From: JAJDAH01 sp964487605
Lineage (GTDB): Bacteria > Myxococcota_A > Polyangia > Polyangiales > Polyangiaceae
Assembly: GCA_964487605.1 (NCBI GenBank)
Contig: CAZARU010000004.1
Location: 1-64,000, forward strand
DNA length: 64,000 nucleotides
Direction of reading: 5' to 3'
The notes beneath the pieces were generated by a model. That model saw only the letters and a program-made list of their open reading frames with translations, did no database searches and had not been told where the DNA came from. Positions 54,211 to 64,000 of this stretch are shown here, one piece after another. Within the stretch, counting starts at the first letter, position 1, and every line of letters starts with the position of its first letter. Made by a program: the position numbers and the translations under genes.

Positions 54211-54551
54211 GGTGTGCCCACGCCGTCGTCCTGTCACTTCTCCTCGTCGCGTGTGCCCGCCAGCGCGGTACCATAGGGGCGGTGCTGAGTCGCTCGTCAG
54301 AGGGCGCGCTCACGGTCCACGAGGTGCCGGTCGATCTCGCGGCTCGGCGGGCCGGTCTCGCGCCCGGCGATCGGATCCTCCTGGTGGACGGTCGTGACGT
54401 TCGGTCCTTCACCGAGGAGGAGCTGCGAAAGGCGCTCGGCGGTGAGGTGGGCACGTCGGTCAAGTTGACGGTCCTCCGAGGGGAGGAGGTGGTCCGCGTC
54501 ACCGTCGTCCGCTCCGGTGCGCGGAGAAGGAAGCCGTCGGGACCGGAGTGA
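54207..54551 (+). CDS. PDZ-domain lipoprotein
   Basis: 114 residues from a GTG that overlaps the argJ stop (GTGA). AHAVVLSLLLVAC is the lipobox leader. The rest is one PDZ domain (RAGLAPGDRILLVDGRDVRS, then GTSVKLTVLRGEEVVRVTVV). It should sit in the envelope and bind protein C-termini or unfolded segments. It is followed within 40 bases by the CheA gene. Confidence 0.8.
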   Translation: MRCAHAVVLSLLLVACARQRGTIGAVLSRSSEGALTVHEVPVDLAARRAGLAPGDRILLVDGRDVRSFTEEELRKALGGEVGTSVKLTVLRGEEVVRVTVVRSGARRRKPSGPE

Positions 54552-54590
54552 AGATGCACGGAGGCCGCTCATGACGGGCTCCTGCACCTC

Positions 54591-57173
54591 GTGTACCGTC
54601 ACGGCGTGGCGCTCGCGACCGAAGAGCTCACGGAGCTGTTCCTCGCCCTCGTTTCGCCTCGCATCACCGCGGCTCGGGCGGCCGTCGACGCGGACGACGA
54701 TAGGGAGCGCGAGACACGTCTGGCGTGCGCGCTCGTGCCGCTCGCGGTGGACGCCGCGCTCCTCGGCGCAGACGCGGTACGGTCCCTGGCGCACGCCACC
54801 GTGCTCGCGACACGTGCGCCGCCTCGAGAGATCGCCGCCGCGCTCGACGCACTCGAGGTCGGCGCGGGCGCCGTCGGTGGCGGCTCCGGCCCGAACGCCT
54901 CGGAGCTGGCGGTCCACACGAGTGTACTTCGCGCGCACGTCCCGTCGCTGCAGGTGGAGCCGGCGCCCACGCCCGCCGGGACCGACGACGACACGACGTG
55001 GGTGCCTCAGATCGCCGAGGACATGATCGCCGCGTTTCTCGACGAATGCGTGGAGCGCCTGGACGGTCTCTCCGAGCGACTGCTCGCTCTCGAAGAGCGC
55101 CCCGAGGACCGCGAGCTGGTGGACGAGATCTTCCGTGACCTGCACACGCTGAAGGGGTCGAGCGCGTTCGCCGGGCTCAAGAAGATGAACCGCATAGCCC
55201 ATCGCGCGGAGGATCGGATCGGCGAGCTGCGAGACGGGACGCGCGTGTCCGACCGCGCTCTCATCGACGTGCTGCTCGAGACTCTCGACGTCCTTCGATC
55301 GATGGTGGACAGGGCGCGCGCCAGGGCTCCCATGGACCAGGACATCTCGGACCTACTGGTTCGGCTCGAGAACCCCGGTACGCCGCGCCGGGCACCGGCG
55401 CTCGTCGCGCCCGTCGTCGAAGTTCCGGGCGACGGCGCGCGGGGACCTCGCGCGGGCGCCGCTCAGGCGACGCTCCGCATCGATTTCGAGAAGGTGGACG
55501 AGCTGCTGAACCTCGTGGGCGAAGTCGTGCTGGCGCGCGGACGGCTCCTCGGCGCCGTCGACGAGCAGGGTGGGCTGCTTCGCGAAGTGACGCAGCTCCG
55601 GAAGCGCGCGACGGGTTCGGTGTCGAGGAGAGTGCAGGCGCCTCTCGTGGAGGACCTTCAGCGCACCGAGCGAGTCCTGCGGGACAGCTTCGGGGACCTC
55701 GAGTCCGGGCTCGCGGGGCTCGGGCAGGCCGCGGGGCAGCTCCGGGACACCGTCATGAAGCTGCGAATGGTGCCCATCGCGCGCCTGTTCACCAAGTACC
55801 AGCGCACGGTTCGCGAGTTGAGCCACAAGCTCGGCAAGGAGCTGGAGGTGAAGGTCGTGGGCGCCGAGACGGAGCTCGACAAGGTCCTCGTCGAACGCCT
55901 GGAGGATCCTCTGCTGCACCTCGTACGCAACGCGGTGGACCACGGTGTAGAGAAGCCGGAGGTGCGCGAGCGATCCGGAAAACCTCGCGCTGGAACCGTC
56001 CGGCTCGTCGCAGGCCACCGGGGCGGGCAGATCGTCGTGCGCATCGAGGACGATGGCGCGGGCATGGACCCGGAGAAGCTCCGCGCGAAGGCCGTCGAGA
56101 AGGGGATCCTGGGCGTGGACGAGGCGCGGGCGCTCACCGACGCGCAGGCCTACGAGCTCATCTTCCGCGCGGGATTCAGCACCGCCGCTGCGGTGTCGGA
56201 CGTTTCGGGTCGTGGGGTGGGAATGGACGTCGTGCGTGACGCCATCGCGAAGCTGAAGGGGACCATCTTCATCGAGTCCCGGCTCGGACACGGCTCGGCG
56301 CTCGAACTCCGGCTTCCGCTGACCCTCGCCATCACCCAGGTCCTGGCGGTCCGTGCGGGCGGCGAGGTCATGGCCATTCCGCTCGACGCCGTGGTGAGCG
56401 CGCAGGCCATCACCGCTGGCGAGCTCGAGCGCGTCGGTGACGGCGTCGTCCTGCGCGTCGGCGACCGACTGATCCCCGTGGTGGACCTAGGGACCGCACT
56501 CGGCTTGCCCGAGGAGACGGTCATCGGCGACGACCGAGGGGCCAGCGTCGTCATCGTGGACGTGGGGAACGAACGCTATGGCCTCCTGAGCCGGCAGGTG
56601 CTCGGCCGCCACGAGGTCGTGATCAAGTCGCTGGGCCCCCTGCTCGCGGGCGCGCCGTGCGCGGCCGGGGCGACGCTCGTCGGCGATCGAGTGCTCGTGG
56701 TGGTCGATCTCGGTGCCGTCGTCGAGCGGGCGCGTGCCGGTGCGGGTTCGGCCGTCCTCGCGCCGTCCGCTCGGGCCAAGGCGAAGCGACGCGCGCGGGT
56801 GCTCGTCGCCGAAGACAGCGACGTCATTCGCGAAGCGCTGCGTCGCGAGCTCACGGCTGCGGGCTACGAAGTCGAGGTCGCGTCCGATGGCGCCGCGGCA
56901 CTCGAACTCGCGCGCCAGCGCGCCTTCGACGCGGTCTCGACCGACGTGATGATGCCCAAGATGGATGGCCACGCGTTCACGCGCGCGCTTCGCGAGGACC
57001 CCAGTTATCGATCGGTTCCGGTGGTGATGGTGACGAGCAAGGATGCGAAGATCGACTCCCTTCGCGGCATCGACGCGGGCGCCGACGCGTACCTCACCAA
57101 GCCGACCGACGCCGCCGAGCTCGTCCGGACCCTCGAGAGGCTCCTGTCCGAGCGGGCACCGAAGGCTTCCTAG
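54591..57173 (+). CDS. CheA-response regulator hybrid histidine kinase
   Basis: 860 residues (GTG 54591; GTG 54606 possible). A 140-residue N-terminal extension precedes the Hpt domain with FRDLHTLKGSSAFAG (His185). Then come a dimerisation domain, the HATPase with HLVRNAVDHGVE, EDDGAGMD and SGRGVGMDVV, a CheW-like domain, and a C-terminal receiver (VLVAEDSDVIREALRREL; phospho-acceptor in TDVMMPKMDG; Lys in YLTKPTD). The same order is seen in FrzE of myxobacteria. It should drive chemosensory or developmental signalling. Confidence 0.9.
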   Translation: MYRHGVALATEELTELFLALVSPRITAARAAVDADDDRERETRLACALVPLAVDAALLGADAVRSLAHATVLATRAPPREIAAALDALEVGAGAVGGGSGPNASELAVHTSVLRAHVPSLQVEPAPTPAGTDDDTTWVPQIAEDMIAAFLDECVERLDGLSERLLALEERPEDRELVDEIFRDLHTLKGSSAFAGLKKMNRIAHRAEDRIGELRDGTRVSDRALIDVLLETLDVLRSMVDRARARAPMDQDISDLLVRLENPGTPRRAPALVAPVVEVPGDGARGPRAGAAQATLRIDFEKVDELLNLVGEVVLARGRLLGAVDEQGGLLREVTQLRKRATGSVSRRVQAPLVEDLQRTERVLRDSFGDLESGLAGLGQAAGQLRDTVMKLRMVPIARLFTKYQRTVRELSHKLGKELEVKVVGAETELDKVLVERLEDPLLHLVRNAVDHGVEKPEVRERSGKPRAGTVRLVAGHRGGQIVVRIEDDGAGMDPEKLRAKAVEKGILGVDEARALTDAQAYELIFRAGFSTAAAVSDVSGRGVGMDVVRDAIAKLKGTIFIESRLGHGSALELRLPLTLAITQVLAVRAGGEVMAIPLDAVVSAQAITAGELERVGDGVVLRVGDRLIPVVDLGTALGLPEETVIGDDRGASVVIVDVGNERYGLLSRQVLGRHEVVIKSLGPLLAGAPCAAGATLVGDRVLVVVDLGAVVERARAGAGSAVLAPSARAKAKRRARVLVAEDSDVIREALRRELTAAGYEVEVASDGAAALELARQRAFDAVSTDVMMPKMDGHAFTRALREDPSYRSVPVVMVTSKDAKIDSLRGIDAGADAYLTKPTDAAELVRTLERLLSERAPKAS

Positions 57174-57185
57174 TGGGCGCGTGCG

Positions 57186-60100
57186 TCATGCGGAGCGCAG
57201 CGTGTCTCGCAGCAGCTTCGCCGGCTCGTGTTCCGGATCCTCGTGGAGCGCCTTGGTGACGAACATCTTGGCCTTGCGCACCTCACCGCTCTCGTGCGCC
57301 CTCCGACCCAGCTCGTAATAGGCCGTAGCCTTCGCCCTCACCGAGACGCCGTCTCCCTCGCCAACTTCCGACACCTTCATCATCGTGATGGATCGGTACG
57401 CCCGATCGGCCGTCTCCGAGTCGCCGATCTGGGTCGCCAGCGTCGCCAGGTCCATCGCCGTGGCGCCGCTCTTCGGGTTCATGTCGAAGGCGCGCGCGAG
57501 CAGCGTGACGGCCTCCTGCGTGTTGCCGACGGCGGCGTGGAGGCCCGCTGCTTCGCGGAGCACCACCGAGAGCTCAGGCGATCGACGGTTCCCGTGCGCT
57601 TCGATGATCGCTTCTAGCAACGCGAGCCCCTCTGCCGCTCTGCCTGCGGCGCCGTACGCGCGTGCCAGAAGCGCCGTCGCCTCCTCGTGCTCCGGGCGGA
57701 TGGCGCGCGCCTGCTCCAGCGGTTCGATGCCCTCCTCGGGGTACCCACCCTGCTCGACGAAGGTTCGCCCCGCGCGGAGCAGGAGGTCGAAGCGACGTTC
57801 ATCGTTCTCTTCGATGGTCGCATCTCCCGCCAGCAGGTGCGCCAACCCTCGGTGCTCACCAGCGGCCTCGTAGAGCCTTCGGAGCCGATCCCGCAGCACG
57901 AGGTCTCCTGGGTCGGCGTTCAGCGCACGCTCGAGCGGCTCGACGGCGGCCGCGGAATGCCCCGCGCGTTCACACAGGTCGGCGTACTCGACGGCGGCCT
58001 CGGCGAGCAGCGGTCCCTCCGCGTCGACGACGACGCGCTGGTAGAACCCCACCGCCTCGCTGGTCTCGCCGGCGGCCGCGAGCAATGCCGCGAGCCGACG
58101 CAGGATGCGCCGGCTCCCCGGTGTCTGCTCCAGCAGCTGTTCCAGGTAGCCGCGGGCGAGATGCGGTTGCCCGCAGCGTTCGAGGACGTCGACCAGCTCG
58201 AGTGTGCGTTCGCGGCGGTCGTCGGAGTCGCTGCGCTCGATGGCGCGGACGAGCGCGCCCTGGTAGTCGGTCGCCAGGGCGGGGTCCGCCTGGAACGCGC
58301 GTCTCAGCTCGCCGAGGGCGTCGTCCTCGAAGCCCATGCCCTCCAGAACCTGCGCTCGCAGCTGCATCAACGACGTGTCGGCTGGCGCTTCGCTCATGGC
58401 CCGCCCGACCAGATCGAGGGCGGGCTCCAGGTTGCCCGAGCTCCGATACGTGTCCACCAGCAGGACGAGCAGCTCGCGGTTCTGCGGCGACGCGGCGAGC
58501 GCCGCTTCGAGCACGGTGGCCGCCTTCGCGTACTCGCCCTGAGCCGTGAGCTTCCCGAGGAGCTTCTCCCGGAATTCGGTGCTCGTCGGACAGGCCCGAA
58601 GCGCGAGCGCGAGCGCACGCTCGAGCGCGTCGTCGTCCACCTGGTCCTCACGCAGCGCGATGAGCTGGCGGGCATGGGGCTCCGCGTCGTCGCCGGACTC
58701 GACCTCGAGGAGCCGCTCGAGTGCCTCGCATCGTTCGAAGGCGTCTGCGCTCTCGCCGAGGCGAACGACGGCCCGGAGGGCCTCGAGGTTCTTCGGCGCC
58801 CATTCGAGGGTGCCACGGTGGACGTCGAGCGCCTCCGCGGTCCTCTCTTGCCGCTCGAGGAGCTTGGCGAGGCGATTCGAGAAGGCCGCTATCGAGTCGA
58901 CGTCCTGGCGGTCCTTCGCGGCATCCAGCTGCGTCTCCAGCAGCGTCGTCAGCTCGTCCACCTTGCCCTCGCGCTCGAGGATCCCCGACAGCAGACCCGT
59001 CGCTCCGAGATGACTCGGATCCTCCGTGAGCACGGCGCGAAGGACTCGAGCCGCCTCGTCGGTGCGCTTCTCGTCCTGCAACAGGACCGTCGCGAGCTCG
59101 AGCCGCAGGCGGGTCCGTCCCTCCATCGTGTCGAAAGCAGGGAGCGTGCGGGTGATCAGCGCGGCGAGCGCCTCACCGTCGTCGAGCCTGCGGTACAGGG
59201 CGAGCAGTGGGTCGAGGGCGTCGCGATCGGTCGCGTCACGCCGCACCAGATCCTCGTAGACGCTCGCCGCGCGTCGCAGATCGCCCAGGCGCTCGTCCCA
59301 GTCGCGGGCCACCTGAAGAAGGACCTCCCTCGCGCGCTCCTCGACCACCAGCGCTGCAGCAGCTTCACGGAGCTCACACGCCTCCTTCGGTTCGTCCTCG
59401 GCGACCAGGTCGGCGAGGGACATTCGCAGCCAGGCCGAGTACTCGGTGGCAGCGCCCGGGTTGATCGCCGACGTCGCGCCGTCCCTGTCCGCCGACTGCC
59501 AGTCGTCGTCGACGGCCGCGGTGCCCTCGGGGCTGGCGGCCGGAACCTCGTCTCGTCCCACCGCTTGCCGCAGGACGAGCAGGGCCCGATCGCGCTCGTC
59601 CCGTGCGTGGGCCAGGTACACGCACTCGCGCACCGTGTCCGGATCGGCCGCGGGCGCCAGCGCGAGGAGCACGAGGGCCTCGAGGAGCGGCCCCTCTCGC
59701 CCCGGCGTCCTCGAGAGCGCTTCGAGCAGTCGAGCCGCGCGCGGATCCGTCGGCTCGTTCCTGGCGACCCGCAACAGGAGCGCTTCGGCTCGGTCCAGGT
59801 CGTGCTTCACCTCGAGGGCGCGCTCCAGCGCGCGCAGGGCCAGCGGTCGGTGTTCCACGGAGGCGAGCTTCAGTTCGGCGTAGCGGTAGAGCGGCTCGGG
59901 GTCCTCGATCTTCCGTCGTGAGAGCGCGCGTTCGACGCAACGCTCGAGCACGGCGGCTTCTGCCTCCGCATCGCCCAGCCAGTCGTAGACCCGGCCGAGC
60001 GCGAGCCACGCGCTCTCGTCCACGTCCGTGGTGCGACCCAGGTCGTGGCGGATCTCGGCGGCTTTCGATCTCACGCGCTCCTTCGTGCCGTCGCCGCCGG

Positions 60101-63100
60101 CGAGGCCCTCCGCGTGGAGCACCACCAGGTCGGAGAGTGCCCGCGCGGCTTCGGCCGTGCTGGCGTGCTCCAGCCTGAGCTCGATGGCGCGAGAGAGCAG
60201 GTCCCGTCGGCCGCGCTTGCGAAGCGCTCGCTCGAGGCGCGCGGCCTCCATCTCGTCCTCGAGCGCCGCCTCGAAGGCCGACTCCACGAACTCCGTGGCG
60301 CGCACCTCGTCGCTGCGCTTGGCGGCGATCTCTCCTAGGTCGATGAACGCTTCCGCGCGGCTCGGGCTGTCGGGGGAGTCGTCCGGCGGGCGGCGCAGCA
60401 CCAGCAGCAGCGCTCGGTAGGTCTGCTCGGCGCGGTCCAGGTCTCCGGCGTCCAGAGCGCGCCGCGCCAGCGACCTGAGAATGTCGGGGTGGGCCTGGTC
60501 GATTCTGGCCGCGGTCTCCAGCTCGCCGAGCGCGCCGGTGTCGTCACCGGCCTTGGCCAGCACGCGTGCCAGGCGGAAGTGGACCACCGCGCGCGCCTTG
60601 GGTTTGCGCGGGCCGTACCGGTCGATCTGTTCGCGCAGCGCGGCGGCCGCCGCCTCGAAGTCACCCGCCTCGGTCAGCGATTCTGCCAGGGCGAAGCGGT
60701 GGGACTCCGCGTCGGGATCCGCCTCGACGGCCCGCGCGAGGAGCTCCGCGGCGCGGCGCGGATCCTCCAGGCGCTCTCGCCGCAGGTTCGCGGCGGCCAG
60801 CAGGTGGGAAACTCGATCCGCGGCCGTGGTAGCAAGGTCGGCCTCGAGAGTGAGCAACTCGCTGAGCTCGGCCCACAGCTCCGCCTCGTCGTAGAGTTCC
60901 GCCAGGCGTCTCCTCGCCGTGGCGGTCTCCATGCCTTCCCGCACGGCGTGCTCGAGGCGCGCGCGCGCCAGGTCCTGGCGATCGAGCGCGACGTACGCGT
61001 CCGCGAGTCGCAGCGCGCGCTCCGTCATCGCCGCCCCCTGGGCCGTGGCGAAGAGGAACTCGAGAGCGTCCGCCTCCGGGCGCCGCTCACCTCGTGCCGA
61101 ATGCAATCGTGCCAGGGCTTCGAGCGCGTCGTCGCTTCCGAGAGCAGCGGCCTCTCGATGGGACGCGATCGCCCTGGCCCCATCGTCGAGCTTCGTCTCC
61201 GCGAGTTCGGCCGCTCGGAGCCAGAGCTTGATCGCGGCTGCGTTGGCTCCTCGCGCGCCGCGACAGCGCGCCTGGGTCTCCCACAGGGCCACCACCTCCT
61301 CGTGGAGCTCGAGTGCGGTGAGCATCGGGGCCAGCCGAGGCGCCGAAGCCCCGGCGATCTCGTCGGCGGGGTCCTCCGCGATGAGCTCGCGGAAGATCGC
61401 CATGGCGCGTTCGGTCTCTCCAAGCCTGTCCGCGGCGAGGCATGCGGCCTCTCGGCGAAGCTCGCGCGTCTTCTCGCGCGCGAAGGGGAGCTTCGCCGCG
61501 ACCAGGAACAGGTCCACGACGCGCGCGTGGCGCTCGTCGGCGAGGTGGCGTCGGCCCAGCCTATCGACGCACCACGCAGTCGCCTTTCCGATCTCCGAGT
61601 CGGCGATATCGCGGGTTTCGGTCCATCGTTCCGAGGCCAGCGTGAACAGGCGCTCGGTGATCGCGAGCGCTCGCTCTCTGCCGTCCACGCTGCGCGCGAG
61701 CTCTGCCGCACGCTCCCACGCCTGCGCTCCGGCGTAGGACTCCAGGGCAGCCTCGAGATCACCCGTGCGGTCGCGGTGAACGTCTCCGAGGAGCGTCAGC
61801 AGCGCGGAGCGTTCCTCTTCCCGGGCGGCCGCCGCCTCGTCGGCCACGAGCGTCGCGAGGGCCTCCCACTGCTCCACCACTTCGAGCAGCGACAGGAGCG
61901 CGGCGAAGCTCTCGGAGTCCGCGCCGTGGATTTCGCGAATCGTACGCCATCCGGCGATGGCTCGGGTGGGATCGGCCAGCACGTCGCCCAGGATTTGGGC
62001 GCGGCGCACGCGGTCCGCTCGCGCGTCCGCGGCGTCGTCGGACTTCGACGCTCGCCACTCCAGGACATCGGCGAGGTCTGCCCACCGGCTCGCGGAGTCC
62101 AGCACGCCCACGAGCCCGTCGAGAGCTTCGCGGTCGGCGTCGTCGTCCGAGAGTCGCGCTCGCCACGCGCGTTCCGCCCGCTCGGCGTCCGCCAGTTCGT
62201 GCGCGGCAACCCGCGCGACCTCCGCGAGCACGACACGCCGAACGGCAGGCTCGCGGTCGAGCTCCGCGAGCTTCTCGAGGACCGCGCACCGTGTCTCGTG
62301 TCGCTCCGCAGCGGCGAGGAGCGGATCCAGCGCGCGGGCGGCGCGGCGCGCGCGCTCCTCGTCGTCCTCCGCCATCTCGAGCACGTCGAGGTAGAGCTCG
62401 ATCGCCCGCGCCGGATCGCCCGTGATCTTCTCGAGGATCTCGGCCGCTTCGAAGACGAGCGAAGCTCCGACGTTGCCTTCTCGGCCGCGCGCGACGACCA
62501 CCAGGTGATCGGCCCTCGCGCGGTGCTTCCCCGTCTTCTCGGCAAGATCCGCCAGGAGGTTCCGGTATTTCGGGTCCTCGGGTCGGAGCTGTACCAGGCG
62601 CGCGGCGTCGCCGAACGCCCGTTCGTGATCGCCGAGCTCCTCGACCCGCGTCGTCACGATGCGCTCGAGGTCGCTCACGAGCTCGTCTTCGCCCACGGCT
62701 GCCTCGAGCCCGACCTCCATCATGCGAACGACATCGGCCTTGCGGCCCTCGCGCTCGTAGTGCTCGGCCAGGAGCGCGGCTGCACGGTCGCGAGCGCGAA
62801 CCACCTTCTTCCGCCGTCGCCCCTTCCCGGCCGGCGGCATGGACTCGATGGGTACGGGGCGCTCGACAATCGCTTCGAGGAGGCGAACGGCCTCCGGCTT
62901 CGCGGGCTCGTCGGTCCAGATCGCCTGCGTCAGCTCGAATGCCTTCTCCTCGTCGCCGACATCGAGCCACAGCCCGGCGATTCGCCCCCGCTGGGCCTGC
63001 AGCTTGCGGCCCTCCAGCGCTCCGAGCTGTCCCGACAAGAGGTCGATGAGGGGCGCCGTGCGCCCTTCACGCTCGTAGAGCCGTTCGAGCGAAGCTTCCA

Positions 63101-64000
63101 CCCGGGAGTCTCCCGGGCGCAGCTCCCGCTGCTGCTCCAGATAGTCGATGGCTCGTGCGCCGTCGGAGGCGAAGTCCTTCGCGGCGAGCGCCGCCTCCTC
63201 CAGCAGCGCAAGGCGGGCTTCGTCGTCTCGCGCGTGGCCGAGGGCACGGTCGTAGACCCGGAACAGGTCGTTCCATCGTGCCTGGGCGTTGAACGCCAGC
63301 TTGAGCCGATCGAGGGCCCAGTGCGCCTGGGGCGCGAGCTCCAGCACCCGCTCCAGGAGGCCGACCACGGCTTCGTCGTCCTCGAACCACTCCTGGTGGA
63401 AGTCCACGGCCCGTAGCCCCAGCGCCTCGGCCAGGTTCGCGTCGAGGTCGTCTTCGAGCAACGCGCGTAGCGTCACGGCCACCGGCTCCGGTTGTTCGAC
63501 GCGTCGAGCGAGGTCGAAGGCCGCGGTCCACAGCGCCTCGTCCGCCGGGTGCTCGCGCGCGCCACCCACCGCCAGGTTCAGCGCGACGATGGGATCCGAG
63601 CGCCGCAGCTCGATGAGGCGGTGGTACCAGGCCACGCGCTGCGAGCCGAGCTCGCTCGAGCCGCGTGACGAGTCGAGCAGGCCTTCCAGGATCTCGACGG
63701 CGGCGTCGGGGGTCGGGGCGGCGTCACACGCCTTGTCGAGCATGGCGGCGGCGCGTTCCCGGGCCGTCGGATGGGTCAGCGCGCTCCGCACCACCCTGAG
63801 GACGTTGGCGTCCGTGGGCATGGCCTCGAACAGCGGTTCGATGACGCCGAGCGCCTTGTCCGGCCGCTCGAGCGCATCCAGCATCAGGGACGCGACGGCC
63901 AGATCGACGCGGATTCTCGCATCACCGTCCACGTCGCCGCGCACTTGCTCCAGTGCGTCGAGGGCTCCCTCCGGATCGCCGAGCAGCGCGCGCAGCCGCG
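57186..64000 (-). CDS. giant TPR-like repeat protein, runs off the right edge
   Basis: At least 2,270 residues, open through base 64000 (no stop or start at the edge). The sequence is a long series of helical pairs with TPR-type spacing, for example AAALLAEHYEREGRKADVVR and ALAESLTEAGDFEAAAAALR, rich in Ala, Glu, Arg and Leu, with no signal peptide or membrane helix in the visible part. Such scaffolds are common in myxobacteria. It is convergent with the CheA gene. Its role is unknown; assembly of a large complex is the usual guess. Confidence 0.85.
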   Translation of the reverse strand, partial: RLRALLGDPEGALDALEQVRGDVDGDARIRVDLAVASLMLDALERPDKALGVIEPLFEAMPTDANVLRVVRSALTHPTARERAAAMLDKACDAAPTPDAAVEILEGLLDSSRGSSELGSQRVAWYHRLIELRRSDPIVALNLAVGGAREHPADEALWTAAFDLARRVEQPEPVAVTLRALLEDDLDANLAEALGLRAVDFHQEWFEDDEAVVGLLERVLELAPQAHWALDRLKLAFNAQARWNDLFRVYDRALGHARDDEARLALLEEAALAAKDFASDGARAIDYLEQQRELRPGDSRVEASLERLYEREGRTAPLIDLLSGQLGALEGRKLQAQRGRIAGLWLDVGDEEKAFELTQAIWTDEPAKPEAVRLLEAIVERPVPIESMPPAGKGRRRKKVVRARDRAAALLAEHYEREGRKADVVRMMEVGLEAAVGEDELVSDLERIVTTRVEELGDHERAFGDAARLVQLRPEDPKYRNLLADLAEKTGKHRARADHLVVVARGREGNVGASLVFEAAEILEKITGDPARAIELYLDVLEMAEDDEERARRAARALDPLLAAAERHETRCAVLEKLAELDREPAVRRVVLAEVARVAAHELADAERAERAWRARLSDDDADREALDGLVGVLDSASRWADLADVLEWRASKSDDAADARADRVRRAQILGDVLADPTRAIAGWRTIREIHGADSESFAALLSLLEVVEQWEALATLVADEAAAAREEERSALLTLLGDVHRDRTGDLEAALESYAGAQAWERAAELARSVDGRERALAITERLFTLASERWTETRDIADSEIGKATAWCVDRLGRRHLADERHARVVDLFLVAAKLPFAREKTRELRREAACLAADRLGETERAMAIFRELIAEDPADEIAGASAPRLAPMLTALELHEEVVALWETQARCRGARGANAAAIKLWLRAAELAETKLDDGARAIASHREAAALGSDDALEALARLHSARGERRPEADALEFLFATAQGAAMTERALRLADAYVALDRQDLARARLEHAVREGMETATARRRLAELYDEAELWAELSELLTLEADLATTAADRVSHLLAAANLRRERLEDPRRAAELLARAVEADPDAESHRFALAESLTEAGDFEAAAAALREQIDRYGPRKPKARAVVHFRLARVLAKAGDDTGALGELETAARIDQAHPDILRSLARRALDAGDLDRAEQTYRALLLVLRRPPDDSPDSPSRAEAFIDLGEIAAKRSDEVRATEFVESAFEAALEDEMEAARLERALRKRGRRDLLSRAIELRLEHASTAEAARALSDLVVLHAEGLAGGDGTKERVRSKAAEIRHDLGRTTDVDESAWLALGRVYDWLGDAEAEAAVLERCVERALSRRKIEDPEPLYRYAELKLASVEHRPLALRALERALEVKHDLDRAEALLLRVARNEPTDPRAARLLEALSRTPGREGPLLEALVLLALAPAADPDTVRECVYLAHARDERDRALLVLRQAVGRDEVPAASPEGTAAVDDDWQSADRDGATSAINPGAATEYSAWLRMSLADLVAEDEPKEACELREAAAALVVEERAREVLLQVARDWDERLGDLRRAASVYEDLVRRDATDRDALDPLLALYRRLDDGEALAALITRTLPAFDTMEGRTRLRLELATVLLQDEKRTDEAARVLRAVLTEDPSHLGATGLLSGILEREGKVDELTTLLETQLDAAKDRQDVDSIAAFSNRLAKLLERQERTAEALDVHRGTLEWAPKNLEALRAVVRLGESADAFERCEALERLLEVESGDDAEPHARQLIALREDQVDDDALERALALALRACPTSTEFREKLLGKLTAQGEYAKAATVLEAALAASPQNRELLVLLVDTYRSSGNLEPALDLVGRAMSEAPADTSLMQLRAQVLEGMGFEDDALGELRRAFQADPALATDYQGALVRAIERSDSDDRRERTLELVDVLERCGQPHLARGYLEQLLEQTPGSRRILRRLAALLAAAGETSEAVGFYQRVVVDAEGPLLAEAAVEYADLCERAGHSAAAVEPLERALNADPGDLVLRDRLRRLYEAAGEHRGLAHLLAGDATIEENDERRFDLLLRAGRTFVEQGGYPEEGIEPLEQARAIRPEHEEATALLARAYGAAGRAAEGLALLEAIIEAHGNRRSPELSVVLREAAGLHAAVGNTQEAVTLLARAFDMNPKSGATAMDLATLATQIGDSETADRAYRSITMMKVSEVGEGDGVSVRAKATAYYELGRRAHESGEVRKAKMFVTKALHEDPEHEPAKLLRDTLRSA

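Noticed and set aside
52951..54237. 428-residue minus-strand frame opposite argJ
   Set aside because: argJ motifs are clear on the plus strand; the antisense frame is His/Arg/Gly-rich with no pattern.
60489..63416. 975-residue plus-strand frame opposite the TPR-like gene
   Set aside because: A shadow of the Ala/Glu/Arg-rich repeat gene; no start signal or motif.

Overview
The window looks like part of a high-GC myxobacterial chromosome (order Polyangiales or a close relative). The signs are the base composition, the many lipoproteins with Gly/Ala/Ser-rich linkers and Cys-rich domains, a Ser/Thr kinase followed by a PEGA protein, GTG starts with ATGA/GTGA overlaps, a hybrid CheA, and a giant repeat protein. 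It divides at about 52.8 kb. To the right is ordinary core sequence: argJ, a PDZ lipoprotein, a CheA-response regulator hybrid and a very large TPR-like protein running off the edge. To the left is about 52.8 kb of accessory DNA. At the junction lies the 5' half of a tRNA-Thr(CGU) gene, cut off just after the anticodon loop. This suggests that an integrative element or island entered at this tRNA and later decayed.

Layout of the accessory part. 0-6.2 kb holds a replication-like module: a primase/SF3-type helicase, a small HTH regulator with a palindrome over its start, an unknown protein, and, divergently, an acidic (STDDD)n repeat protein interrupted by a 100-N assembly gap and a DUF3854/TOPRIM-like protein with a Fis-type HTH. 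6.2-11.7 kb holds a kinase-PEGA-FGE lipoprotein operon, a lipoprotein built on a copied leader, and two XRE-type regulators, the second frameshifted. 11.7-34 kb is a lipoprotein field including an LDL-receptor class A repeat lipoprotein, a phospholipase A2-like lipoprotein, a SEL1 protein and a ZU5 protein. It is mixed with paralogous small-gene cassettes, tandem AP2 domains and many frameshifted remnants. A 2.4 kb IS1595-like element (21,966-24,362) with clear inverted ends carries a zinc-finger membrane protein and a nucleotidyltransferase as passengers. At 29-30 kb there is a modification-dependent (AspBHI/Mrr-like) endonuclease.

34-52 kb is rich in defence-type genes: a DUF262/DUF1524 (GmrSD-like) protein, an HNH endonuclease whose motif histidines are replaced by arginine, a remnant of a second HNH gene, an NtrC-like AAA+ regulator with a degenerate GAFTGA loop and an RtcR-like layout divergent from tiny membrane proteins, and a complete type I restriction-modification operon (hsdM-hsdS-hsdR). 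That operon continues into an unknown gene and a YgjP-type metallopeptidase and has a divergent DUF3800 gene. Between this block and the tRNA lie broken genes, including a possible split HslV-like Ntn hydrolase.

All assignments come from reading the sequence and from memory of protein families; no database search was run. Many small reading frames in this region carry single-base frameshifts. I cannot tell whether these are real decay or assembly errors.
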